Shown here piece after piece: positions 1-10,938 of a stretch of DNA of 64,000 nucleotides. Both the position numbers and the translations under genes were made by a program. The notes beneath the pieces were generated by a model. That model was not told the DNA's origin. It was given only the letters and a program-made list of their open reading frames with translations, and did not search any database. The stretch comes from Limnomonas spitsbergensis. Its lineage: Eukaryota > Chlorophyta > Chlorophyceae > Chlamydomonadales. The stretch's first letter is position 1. Each line of letters opens with the position of its first letter. The stretch covers positions 1,860,001 through 1,924,000 of the forward strand of contig JAYJMM010000114.1 in assembly GCA_037349105.1 (NCBI GenBank), read 5' to 3'.

Positions 1-330
1 GCGGTTCAGCTACATTTCAGCTACCGTCTGGTCTTTGGAGTATCTGAAATGTAGCTGAACTGCATGTACAGCCAGGCTCGCTGCTTGGGCCACTTCGGAT
101 TCCAAGGTTGGGCCCCAATTGGGCCTTCGTTGTCAGCAGGGCAGCCTACCCCATGTGGACTCGTGGCCGGAGAAAGAGGCACAGGATACTGGGTAGGATG
201 AGGGAGTCTGATGGAATGATGAGGAGCGTTGTGCATTGTGGGGTGCTTCGGCTACACTTCAGCTACGTTGCGCCATACGGCTGGAGGGAGCTGGTTCAGT
301 TAGGCCTCCTGCTTGGGACATACGCCTAGA
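1..330. repeat. Dispersed repeat family A (SINE-like), copies at left edge
   Basis: Contains CAGCTACATTTCAGCTAC, CTTGGGCCACTTCGGA and GGCAGCCTACCCCATG, features shared by about 15 loci in the window. There is no protein signature. I infer a short interspersed element; its ends are not defined. Confidence 0.55.
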
Positions 331-1253
331 GCTGGAAAAGGTTTGGCCCCTTTCTGCCAGTGGTGGCTCCCTGGTGGCCTGTTAAGGGTTTAGGGTATAG
401 AGTTTAGACCTAGATATATAGGTTGGACCCCTTTGGTCAGTGGTGGCTCTCTGGCGGCCTGTTTAGGGTTTGGGATTTAGGGTTTAGGGTTGGCCCCCCA
501 CTGGCCAGAGGTGGCTACCCGGCGGCATGCTGATATTCGCCTAATGCGCAGGAATATCAACACATTATGTGTGAAGGTCTGGATCGCCAGGGCATCTATA
601 ATTCTGGATGGCCAGCCTCTTCCTTTGCCCACCCAACCGTCAACCACTTATCAACCACTTATTTTGCATGGTTTCCTTGCTGACAGAGGCGGTCTAGGAG
701 GGGCGTGATGACGGGTTGATGAGGCCTTGCTTGCCAGAATGCCAGCCCGTTTGATAGCCGGCCTCTCCTTGTTCAGCACGCCTTGCTCACCAGCCCGCCG
801 TTGCCTTGTTTGCCCACCCTACCGACTGGAGAAATGCCCAATGGTGGCCTTGCTTGCCGGCCCGTCTTGATAGCCAGATTCTCCCTAGCCGGCCTCTCCA
901 TGTTCAGGAAAATTGGCACGCCTTGCCTGACAGCCAGCCGCTCCCTTGTCTGCCCACCCTAGCAACTGACGGGATGCCCAAGAGTGATTCTTTTAGACGG
1001 TATGTGATATATTCGACTCGTACCGTAGAAAAATGCGGGGGGAATGATGGTCTATGATCGAACGCAGTGAAACTATGTGCACCATGAAAAAATTGAGCTG
1101 GGCAAAAACCCAAAGATTTGAAACGGCGAAATTTCAGGACAACAAAAATCCGGGATACTGGAAGCAATAAAACTATTACTGATGCCCACCTTGCCATATT
1201 GTGCTCATTCATGAACATTGGTGACGTTATGTCCTTCTTGTCCATGTGGACAG

Positions 1254-4200
1254 ATGCGGTATGGGAGGCGCACCAGACAGCTCTGGAGGAAGCTGCCCGG
1301 CAACTGGACCTCAACCAAGGCGTAAACTCATGGACAGATTACCTGAAGGTCAGGGTTCAGGGTTAAGCCCCTAAGGGCTGGGGTTCAGGGTTGAGCCTCT
1401 GAAGGTCAGGGTCCAGGTTTAACACTTCCAAGTTTGGGGTTACGGCTTAGCCTCTTGAGCTCAGGGTTGAGAGCTTGGCTTCCTTAGGTCACGGTTCAGG
1501 GCATAGCCTCTGAAGTCCGGGGTTCAGGTTAAGCCTTTTCAGATCAGGGCTTGGCGGGCATGACTCTCGAAGGTTGGGGTTCAGGGTTAAGCCTTCTTTG
1601 TTTTGACCCTGGTTAACTCCCCCAGCAGTGGAAGTCCACCGTCCTGTTCTGGATTACTTTCACTTCCACTAATGTTCCCGTCTGTACTGCCTGGCCCTAT
1701 CAATGAGAGCTTCTGTGCGGGTGCACACGCGTTTCAGCAACAGAAACAAACGCCAAACAAATCCAACAAAAACGAAAGGCACTTCACCTCCCCTTTTGAC
1801 TGAACCCCGTTGTGTGCATGTGCGTCGCAGGTCCAGATAACCCCATCCAATGTGTTCACACTTCCGGGAATCTGGCGCGGCGTGGCGGACTTCTCGGGTT
1901 TCCATGACGGAGCAGCGGCCATGGGCGGTGATGGGCCGGGCCGCCAGGCTCAGGAGGAGATTGCGGACCGCGTGAGGGTGCTGTGTGAACAGTGTGATGG
2001 CCTGCAAGGTGTGAGAGGAGGGTGATGAGTGAACAGTGTGGTGGCAGAAGGTATGGGAGTAGGGTGATGTGTGAACAGTGTGATGACATGGAATGTGTGG
2101 GAGTAGGGTGATGTGTGAACAGTGTGATGGCCTGCAATGTGTGAGAGGAGGGTGCTGTGTGAACAGTGTGGTGGCCTGCATAGGGTGATATTATGGTGAA
2201 GTGTGAACAGTGTGATGACATGCACGGTGTGGGAGTAGGGTGATGTGTGAAGTGTGTGAAAGTCTGCAAGGTGTGAGAGCAGGGTGAAGTGTGGAGTGTG
2301 CTATGGTCTGCAAGGTGTGAGAGCAGGTTGAAGTGTGGAGTGTGTGTCTTGGTCTGCAAGGTGTGAGAGGAGGGTATGAAGTGTGTGATTTCCTGCCATG
2401 GTTGAAAGGGGGGCCATAAACGAGCAAGATGATGAGCAGCGAAGCTTGAGAACAGATACTTGTGCGCACAGCGGGGTGGCTTGCTAGGTGTGAGGGCGTT
2501 GGGCGGTGTGTTTCGCCAACCCTTTTCAAGCCTCGTTGCGTATCTTTCTGTCAGTCCTGCTTCCTGTTCCCTGTCAGGCCCTGGCCCTTGGGAGCAAGGC
2601 CCGTAGGTCATTGTTAAAATTTATCAGTGCTCAATTTTTGGCCACGAGTCTACCTTTGGCTGGCCTCCATGTGGCCGCTAGAGGCCCGAAGGGAGCACAC
2701 CTGGACCGGCCTACGGCTGGTGGCCAAATCAGCATGGCTGACCTCAAACGGACCTCCGGCCAGAGGCCGGAGTGTAGCTGACACATAGCTGGGTCACAAA
2801 ATTATAAACAGTGAAGCACGTGGAGCTCCTGATCTTCACCCTGGCCAGGAGCTCGTTCCAGTGGATTTATACATTTTTCGGTTCATTGATATTCCCCCCC
2901 TCAGATTTCGTACCCGTTCCATCGTTGTGCACCCTCGCAGGCTTTCAGGTATTTGCTGAGGACCTGGGTGGTTTCGGATCCGTGGCCAACGGCTTGCTGG
3001 AGGAGCTGAGGGCAGACTACTCAAACAGGGATCTGCTGCTGTTCTCCCTCAGGTAAACCCTAAAACCTAAAACCTTAGCTGAGGGCAGACTACTTAAACA
3101 GGGATCTGCTGCTGTTCTCCCTCTGGTAAACCCTAAAACCTAAAACCTTAGCTGAGGGCAGACTACTCAAACAGGGATCTGCTGCTGTTCTCCCTCAGGT
3201 AAACCTCAAACCCTGAACCCTAGGCCCTGAACCCTAAAATCCTGAGCTGAAGGCATATTACTCAAACCGTGATCTGCTGCTGTTTTGGCTCAGGTGGGCA
3301 CTTCTGAGACAATGAGGGCACTGGTTTGTGGAGTGTCCTGGGATCCGTGTAGATGTACCAAGTCAATGTACCTTCTGGTATGGCTATCATGAGGTGCTAG
3401 GAGCTAGATTTGATTTCAATTGCATGCATTTATATTTGGCGGGCAGCAGCAGCAAGAGCAACGCCAGCAACAACAGCAACGATAGCAGCAAAAGCAACAA
3501 AAACAAGAACAGCAACAACAGAAGCAACAGGGACAAACGGCAACAGCCGCGAGCCTCATGAGCCTCATGAGCCCTCTTGGCCCACCCTGGTCTGCCAATG
3601 TCTGCAACACCTGATATTTGACATCTGGATCTGGATCTCAACCTGGATCTCAACCTGGATCTCAATCCAAGTCAAAATCCTGCCGCAGGCAACCGACCGA
3701 CCCTTCTGCGGACGCTGCGGTCGGCATGGTCGCTGCGAGGTGGGTAGGAGCAGTTGGGCTGTTGTAACAGCGTCAGCACTTCCACCTTGACAAAAATGGT
3801 TTATCATTTTGTTTGCCTCCGCGTCAATGCATCGACCCTTTACGAAAGGGCCTGGCTGTGCGAATGCGAGATGCTGGAGGTGGACCCATCTCTTGCCGCA
3901 CCAGATTTGGGGGGTTGGGGCTAGGGTTTAGCCCTACACCCAAAACCCTGAACCCTGAAGTAGGCACCGACTTAGGGGGGGGGGGGCTAGGGTTTAGCCC
4001 TAGACCCTGAACCCTAAACCCTGAACCCTGAACTAGGCTCCGATTTGGGTTTTTTTGGCAGCCTGGTGATTATTGGGTGGCCACAGGTGTTTTTCCGCTG
4101 CTTAATCAGCTGGCTTTATGAGTGCCTGAAAAGGGGTTGTATGCACGAGTTCCAGGGATGTGGGATTTGGGCAGTCGGGTCACGGTCCATGGGGGACAAC

Positions 4201-7200
4201 AGGTGATTTTCTTACGCTTGAGTAGTGCCTGAAAAGGGCGGGGCATAAGCCGTGCCTTGAGTTATTTCTGGCTAAATGCCAGTGTGAAAAGTGGAAAACG
4301 TGTGGTCGAAATCTGCAGGCCATGTCTGCAATGAATTATGGGAAGAGGGTTTAGGGTTGAGGGTTTGAATGGATACCGGGAAGAGGGCTTAGGGTGTAGG
4401 GTTTTGAATGGATACCGGGAAGAGGGTTTAGGGTGTAGGGTTTGAATGGATACCGGGAAGAGGGTTTAGGGTGTAGGGTTTGAATGGATACAGGGAAGAG
4501 GGTTTAGGGTGTAGGGTTCGAATGGCTACTGGGGAGAGGGTTGAGAGTTTAGGGTTTGAATGGATACCGGGAAGAGGGTGGGGGATATAGACAAGAGAAG
4601 GGCGCAACGAGGGGTGGAGGCGGGAAGAGGTGATGAGGGTGTGATGAAATGGGGGCAGAGGCTGTGGATCGCTACAATGCCAATGCCAATGAGGCGCAGA
4701 AGGGATTTCCAAACGAGTGTGTGTGCGTGTTCATGTGTTCCACACATGGTAAAAAAATAAGAAGGAAAGAGATGACGCCTGAGTGTGCATGCCCATCAAT
4801 CACATTTATATTATTTCAGGGTACATTCAGGGTATTGTCCCTCCCCTCTTCTCCTGCACAACCGCAGCGAGTGAGGCGCTGGCTAACGAGGCATGTCCAA
4901 AACATGTGTCGCAGTGTATGAATGTGTTCCACACACGTCCCCCCCTCCTTCTCCTGCAGAGCTGCTAATGAGGCGCGGGATCACAAGGCATGACAAATGT
5001 GTGTGTGAATTTGTGTGGATGTCTCCCACACATGCCCCCCCCCCCCCTTCTCCTCCTGCAGAGCTGCCGCTAATGAGGCACTGGCTCACAATGCATGTTA
5101 AAAGTGTGTGTGTGAATGTGTTCCACACATGCCCTTACACCCCCTCTCCTGCAGAGCCGCTGCTAACGAGGCACTGGCGCTGGCCAAGCTCCCAGAGTTG
5201 TGCTCCCTCTACGTCCCACTGGCTGTGCCTTGGAGCAACCGTATGCTGCCTCACCTGCAGTACAGGCAAGTGGCAGCAGCGGTACAGGCTAGTGGCAGTA
5301 GCTGTGTAGGCAAGCGGAAGTAGCGGTACAGGCAAGTGGCAGTAGCGGTACAGGCTAGTGGCAGTAGCTGTGTAGGCAAGCGGAAATAGCGGTACAGGCA
5401 AGTGGCAGCAGCGGTACAGGCTAGTGGCAGTAGCTGTGTAGGCAAGCGGAAGTAGCGGTACAGGCAAGTTGCAGTAGCGGTACAGGCTAGTGGCAGTAGC
5501 TGTGTAGGCAAGCGGAAGTAGCGGTACAGGCAAGCGGAAGTACTGGTACAGGCTAGTGGCAGCAGCTGTACAGGCTAGTGGCAGTAGCTGTGTAGGCAAG
5601 CGGAAATAGCGGTACAGGCAAGTGGCAGCAGCGGTACAGGCTAGTGGCAGTAGCTGTGTAGGCAAGCGGAAGTAGCGGTACAGGCAAGTTGCAGTAGCGG
5701 TACAGGCTAGTGGCAGTAGCTGTGTAGGCAAGCGGAAGTAGCGGTAAAGGCAAGCGGAAGTACTGGTACAGGCTAGTGGCAGCAGCGGTACAGGCTAGTG
5801 GCAGTAGCTGTGTAGGCAAGCGGAAGTACTGGTACAGGCTAGTGGCAGTAGCTGTACAGGCAAGCGGAAGTACTGGTACAGGCTAGTGGCAGTAGCTGTA
5901 CAGGCAAGCGGAAGTACTGGTACAGGCTAGTGGCAGTAGCTGTACAGGCAAGCGGAAGTACTGGTACAGGCTAGTGGCAGTAGCTGTGTAGGCAAGCGGA
6001 AGTACTGGTACAGGCTAGTGGCAGTAGCTGTACAGGCAAGCGGAAGTAGCAGTACAGGCAAGCGGAATTACTGGTACAGGCTAGTGGCAGCAGCTGTACA
6101 GGCAAGCGGAAGTACTGGTACAGGCTAGTGGCAGTAGCTGTACAGGCATGCGGAAGTAGCGGTACAGGCTAGTGGCAGTAGCTGTGTAGGCAAGCAGAAG
6201 TACTGGTACAGGCTAGTGGCAGTAGCTGTGTAGGCAAGCGGAAGTAGCGGTACAGGCTAGTGGCAGTAGCTGTACAGGCAAGCGGAAGTACTGGTACAGG
6301 CTAGTGGCAGTAGCTGTACAGGCAAGCTGAAGTACTGGTACAGGCTAGTGGCAGTAGCTGTGTAGGCAAGCGGAAGTACTGGTACAGGCTAGTGGCAGTA
6401 GCTGTACAGGCAAGCGGAAGTACTGGTACAGGCTAGTGGCAGTAGCTGTGTAGGCAAGGGGAAGTACTGGTACAGGCTAGTGGCAGTAGCTGTACAGGCA
6501 AGCGGAAGTACTGGTACAGGCTAGTGGCAGTAGCTGTACAGGCAAGCGGAAGTACTGGAACAGGCTAGTGGCAGTAGCTGTACAGGCAAGCGGAAGTACT
6601 GGTACAGGCTAGTGGCAGCAGCGGTACAGGCTAGTGGCAGTAGCTGTGTAGGCAAGCGGAAGTACTGGTACAGGCTAGTGGCAGTAGCTGTGTAGGCAAG
6701 TGGCAGTAGCGGTACAGGCTAGTGGCAGTAGCTGTACAGGCATGCGGAAGTAGCGGTACAGGCTAGTGGCAGCAGCGGTACAGGCTAGTGGCAGCAGCTG
6801 TACAGGCAGGCGGAAGTAGCAGTACAGGCAAGTGGCAGCAGCGGTACAGGCTAGTGGCAGCAGCTGTACAGGCAAGCGGAAGTGTACTGGTACAGGCTAG
6901 TGGCAGTACTTGCATAGGCAAACGGAAGTAGTGGTACAGGCAAGTGGATGTAGCGGTACAGGCAAGGAGCAGTAGCAAAACAGGACAGTATCAATTTACA
7001 ACGGAATTTTGAAATCTTTTTAGGTGAAGGGACCTCACAAGTGATTTACCTCAAAGATGTGCAAAGGGGAATGCAAACTGGAACACAATGATCAGCATGG
7101 GGCCTATTGGAATTCAATTTGTGGAGAGGTAAAGCTTGCGTTGATCTGTTTGGTGGCCATGCACACTGTTCCGGGCATTGTGGACCTGAGATATCAGCAT

Positions 7201-10200
7201 TACGTCCAGTTTGACCGAAAGCCTTATTAATCTGAAGCATGCCTTCATGTCCGTTTGCTTGCCCTCCAACCCTTAACCCTTGACCCTCGCCATCCATTTC
7301 ATCTGAAGCTTGCCTCTATCCGCTTGTAGGCCATCCAACCCGTTCCAGACTGGCGCCATCCTTGCAGCTGCCATCGACAGCCTTACGCTGCCGGTGCGGC
7401 TTGCCCAAGGTGAGCTGTCTGCGGGCACCGCACATAAATGTAAACCGGAACAATTCGGTAGATTTCAGGCAATGACCTTTCTCTTTTACTCCCCAGTATG
7501 TTTGCTCGGGTAAGGACCTGCATGCTGCCGGCGCAGCTTTGCTCAAGGCTATTTTTATTACTTATATTTTTGAAGTTCTAACTTGTCATCAACTCCAACA
7601 GTAAATTCAAACATGAGGAATGCGGCAGATCTTAGAACCACGATACTTATATTTTAGACGACCCTGGGACAAGGTTTTTCTAGTGTATGCCCTCACGCTG
7701 CCTACGGTGCAACTTGTCCAACATCTCTAGGCCAGCTTCTGTCGCAGCGTTGACACCTATCCTCCCATGGCTTTCCTCAAAAGATCCAGGCAGTCAATGA
7801 ATGCCACCTAAAAGCGACCACTACTCGACACGCTGTTGTTATTGCTGCATTTTTGCATTTACCCAACAGCCTCGTCCATCCTGCCAGGCGGCGGTAGTAG
7901 GGTTTAGGGTTTAGGGAATCTAGGCGGGCGGTAGTAGGGTTCAGGGTTTAGGGAATTTAGGCCTGTAAATGTGTTGGGGAAAGGGGAAGGGGCTTCGGCG
8001 GTCTGGCCCCCCAATCATATATTCATGTTCAACGTCGAGGGTTTGGGGGGGTAGGGGCAGGGGAGGAGGAAACGGTGAGGTTGATCTTGCCCCCCAGTCA
8101 AGCCCAGCTGCTTGCCGCTCTGATGCTATTTGCCCTTCCAACTGCTTCAGGTGCTCTTGGTTCCCCGGTTGAGATGTGAACCTGCACTCCTTGATCCAAC
8201 TCATGATCTATATTCCCATTTGTGCTCTGCTGCCTGTCTATTTGTTTGCCTCAGGTAGCGCAGCTGGTGCTCTTGGTTCCCCGGTCGGAGCGGTGAAGCT
8301 ACACTCCTTGATCCAACTCATGATCTATATTTCTATTCGTGCTCTGCTGCCTGCCTGTCTGTTTGACTCAGGTAGCTCCGCTGGTACTCTTGGTTCTCCG
8401 GTCGGTGCGGTGAACCTGCACTCCTTGGTCCAACTGATGAGCGGCAGGGGGGGAGCCAACCTGGCCGCAGCGGCAATGTATATGCCTTGCCCCAGGGTGA
8501 GTGACACTGCTTATTTTAAGGACTTCAGCTACAATTCAGCTACAATTCTGCTATATCACGACCTGCGGCCGGGGCAGGGCCAACCTGGCCGCGGCGGCAA
8601 TATATCTGCTATGCCCCAAGGTGAGTGGCATTGTCAATTGCAGGGTGCCTCAGCTAAACTCCAGCTAAATTCAGCTAAATGCAATTAAATTCAGCTAAAA
8701 TCCAGCTAAAATCAGCTAAAATCCAGTTGCATCACAGCCTGCAGATGGGGCGGATGTCCAACCTGGCCGCGGCGGTAATGTATCTGCTTTGCCCCAGGGT
8801 GAGTGGCATTGTTTGGTGTAGGGTTCTTCAGCTACAATTCAGCTATATAACGGCCTGCAGCCGTGGTGGGTCCAACCTGGCCGCATCTGCATTGTATCTG
8901 CTAGCCAAGCTGGCCACGGCGGCGTTGTATCTGCCTTGCCCCAAGGTGAGTGGCATTGTTATGTAGCGTTTATCAGCTACAGTTCAGCTACATTACAGAT
9001 ATGCATAGCGGAAGGTCTCGAGGTCTCTACTGTTTGGTGCAAAGGACGTTCTTACCCCACGCCCCCCCCCCCAGACACACACACATCACCCTTGCCCCCC
9101 TAAGCCCCTGCCCCCCCCGCACACACAAACAGATATCCCCCTCGACCCCCCCGCCCCTGCCTCCCCCCCCCCACACATACATCTCCCCCTAAGCCCCTGC
9201 CTCCCCACACAAACACACATCCCCCTCGCCCAAAGCCCTTTCCCCCCCTTCCTTCCCCTCCCCCCCTATGCCGACAACACTTGCCTTTACCACCCCCCAT
9301 CTGCACCCGCTAAATAAGCCAAATCATACCTTCCTGCCCATGCCCGCCCCTCGCTCTCCAGGTGCCCATCGACGAGCAGCTGGTACAAGCGCAGCAGGAC
9401 CAGCGGCTGGGAGGCGGCAGCGCGGGGCGCGGCGACGAGCGGGCAGCAGGGAGCAAGCGGGGCAGCCCCATGCACGACGACTACCTGATCTTGAACAGCG
9501 GTTTCGGAGCGCTCATGGCGCAGCTGAGCCCTGGCCTGGTGGACGAGCCGGGCCTGAGGCTCGCAGAGAGTTACACGCTGCGGGGGGCCAGGCTGGACGG
9601 CGAAGCAGGGGACGCGGGGGCGAGGGGCGGCGGCCCTGCGAGTACCTCGCGTGCCGCTCAGGTGCGTTAAGGGGGCAAGATTCGCCTCTGTGTGCTTGTG
9701 TGTTTGTACAATGCACGAAAGGTCTTATTAAGAGGGGTTTCAAGGGTTAAGATTCGTGGGTCAACTAGCACTTTCGGGTCAAGACTAAGATCAAATAAGG
9801 AAAGGTAGGCGGAGAGAGTCTCTAGTGCAGTGTTGCGATACCGGTGACCCTCAAAATTTCATTCATAAAAGGGCGACTTCACCTGGCCCCCTCCTTTAAT
9901 TCTTCAGTCCTCAGAGCCCTCTCCCCCGCAAAAAAACTCGCCCACAGGCGCTAGACGCGGCGCTGCTACGTGGACCTGATGCGGCAGCCAGCCGCTGCGT
10001 GCGCCACCGCTGCGTCCTCCCAATGCCGCTTCCGGTCCCGCTGCCGTTCCCCGCTGCGCTCTTCGGCGGGACAGTCGGGCCCACCGGGTCTGTGTACGGA
10101 TCCGTCGCAGCGGTCGCGGCGGCCGCCTCTGCGGGCCAGCAGGGCAAGCAGCATAGCTCTCAAAGCAACCGAACCGCGGTCTCGACCTGCCCGGTGCTCA

Positions 10201-10938
10201 CCAAGATGATGGCGACCGGGGCGTTCATGCCGCTGCTACAACAGGTGTGTTACTGTCACGGCAACTACGCAACCGCCCCATGGTGATGTTTTGAAATGTT
10301 TGCGCAAGTAAGGGGCAGTGTTTGTTCTTTCGGCTGCGAGGCCACCATCAGCAGGCTGCACCGCGGCCGTCAGAGGCCCCATTGGGACCAAACCTGGACC
10401 GGCCTACGACCGGCGGCCCAAGCAGCATGGCTGGCCACACCTGGGACCTCTGGCGGGGAGCCAGATGGCAGCTGACATGTAGCTGAGTCACGAAAAAGGA
10501 AACACTGGTCAGTGGTGTGTGCGGGGGTTATGGACTCTCAGTGTTGACACCTGTGTTCCAAACCCTCCAAACACTTCGAGCGCTCTTTTCGGCCAGTGTG
10601 CTTGCCGGTGTCCTCTGGTAGGTGCAGAGCAGATGGCATGTCAGGGTGGGTTATGAGTTTCAGGGTTTTCTACACCCAGGGGTTTTGAGGGTACATGGCA
10701 TCCAGTTTAGGGTTTAGGGTTTAGGACCCCCTGCACTGGAGCCCTGATGCCGTACCCTGAACCCTTTATTGCCAACTCCCACTGGTAGGTGCAAAGCAGG
10801 TGGCGCAACATGTGCCGCTCTGCGGCGGGCGCCACACTGCTCGACACGTGGGGCTACGCCGGCTCGGAGTCCGGGGAGATTGAAGAGACGCTGCAGCGGC
10901 TGGCGGCAGAGTACGCGGTCAGCGAGGACGATTATTGA
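1254..10938 (+). CDS. DML1: Misato/DML1 family protein, 9 exons, 5' partial
   Basis: Misato/Dml1 proteins carry a tubulin/FtsZ-like N-terminal segment and are needed for mitochondrial distribution and morphology. Exons read by eye: 1254-1348, 1831-2008, 2941-3052, 5155-5265, 7330-7409, 8372-8496, 9362-9661, 9948-10244, 10789-10938 (stop TGA). All phases match and give 483 codons including stop. Recognisable blocks in order: SWTDYLK (the WSDFL block), VLCEQCDGLQGFQVF (the VEECDYLQGFQ block), EALALAKLPELCSLYVPLA, AILAAAIDSLTLPVRL, AESYTLRGARL, PMPLPVPLPFPAALFG, and an acidic C-terminus. The first roughly 100 residues, including the tubulin-like start, are not in the window, because exon 1254 needs an upstream phase-1 exon. 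Intron 4 uses a GC donor at 5266. Several introns are filled with repeats copied from the exon boundaries. Family assignment is firm; function is inferred. Confidence 0.86.
1975..2390 (+). repeat. Minisatellite of the Misato exon 2 end and donor site
   Basis: About nine to ten copies of a 42-46 bp unit start inside the coding end of exon 2 (exon ends at 2008). Each copy contains a version of GTGTGAACAGTGTGATGG, then CTGCAAG|GTGTGAG, so the splice donor is carried along. Copies diverge with distance from the exon. Confidence 0.85.
2640..2800. repeat. Dispersed repeat family A copy
   Basis: Core ACCGGCCTACGGCTGGTGGC followed by AGCAT.GCTG and a GTAGCTGACACATAGCTG tail. It lies in Misato intron 2. 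Confidence 0.65.
3005..3300 (+). repeat. Four tandem copies of the Misato exon 3 end and donor
   Basis: The last 48 bases of exon 3 plus the start of the intron recur from 3078, 3151 and about 3246. The period is 73 bases for the first three. Copies 1 and 3 keep the donor CTCAG|GTAAAC. Copy 2 reads CTCTG|GTAAAC. Copy 4 is diverged. Confidence 0.88.
3430..3560 (+). repeat. CAG/CAA-rich low-complexity tract in Misato intron
   Basis: A run of CAG, CAA and AAG triplets. One frame reads mostly glutamine but has an in-frame TAG. Exon 3 (ending phase 2) joins exon 4 (starting with one base) without it, so I treat it as intronic. Confidence 0.6.
4335..4582 (+). repeat. Minisatellite of about 38 bp units with telomere-like motif
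   Basis: Six to seven units of the form GAATGGATACCGGGAAGAGG followed by GTTTAGGGTGTAGGGTTT. It lies in Misato intron 3. Confidence 0.85.
4845..5170 (+). repeat. Four tandem copies of the Misato exon 4 acceptor and exon start
   Basis: The sequence TTCTCCTGCAGAGC followed by GCTAATGAGGCACTGGC recurs with a period of about 100 bases, at about 4850, 4950, 5050 and 5150. The last copy is the one used for exon 4 on frame grounds. Each unit brings a polypyrimidine tract, the AG and roughly 20 coding bases. Confidence 0.85.
5256..6985 (+). repeat. 1.7-kb minisatellite built from a GC splice donor region
   Basis: It begins at the end of Misato exon 4, TGCAGTACAG|GCAAGTGG. It continues as dozens of 20-24 bp subunits such as GGTACAGGCAAGTGGCAGTA, GGTACAGGCTAGTGGCAGTA and GTGTAGGCAAGCGGAAGTA, in higher-order arrangements. 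Many subunits recreate ACAG|GCAAG, the GC-AG donor consensus. Confidence 0.9.
7890..7960 (+). repeat. Short duplicated segment with TTTAGGG-like motif
   Basis: Two copies of a sequence of the type GGCGGTAGTAGGGTTTAGGG followed by GAATTTAGG, in Misato intron 5. Confidence 0.6.
8140..8375 (+). repeat. Extra copies of the Misato exon 6 acceptor and start
   Basis: Two upstream copies (about 8152 and 8249) repeat the start of exon 6, with the coding text GCTCTTGGTTCCCCGGT and CTGCACTCCTTGATCCAACT. Each is preceded by a CAG acceptor. Only the third copy (8372) runs on into the rest of exon 6. Confidence 0.82.
8437..8965 (+). repeat. Four to five copies of the Misato exon 6 end and donor
   Basis: The block encoding ANLAAAAMYMPCPR plus the donor GGTGAGTGGCATTG recurs at about 8447, 8577, 8757, 8873 and 8905. 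CAGCTACAATTCAGCTA sequence of the dispersed repeat family lies between copies. The first copy is the in-frame exon end at 8496. Confidence 0.85.
9060..9265 (+). repeat. C-rich tract before Misato exon 7
   Basis: Repeated CCCCCTCGCCC, CACACACAAACA and poly-C runs make a very long pyrimidine tract upstream of the acceptor at 9361. No coding sense. Confidence 0.7.
10335..10500. repeat. Dispersed repeat family A copy
   Basis: Core ACCGGCCTACGACCGGCGGC then AAGCAGCATGGCTGGCC, ending with CTGACATGTAGCTGAGTCAC. It lies in the last Misato intron. Confidence 0.65.
10615..10650 (+). repeat. Partial extra copy of Misato exon 9 acceptor and start
   Basis: CTGGTAGGTGCAGAGCAGAT at about 10616 is a near copy of CTGGTAGGTGCAAAGCAGGT, the exon 9 acceptor and first codons at about 10782. 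Confidence 0.7.

Noticed and set aside
5135..5819. Minus-strand frames of repeated LPLACTATATCLY
   Set aside because: Translation of the Misato intron minisatellite on the wrong strand.
9253..9750. Minus and plus alternative frames across 9.3-9.75 kb
   Set aside because: Shadows of GC-rich Misato exon 7; only the frame starting at 9362 carries the AESYTLRGAR family block and fits splice phases.
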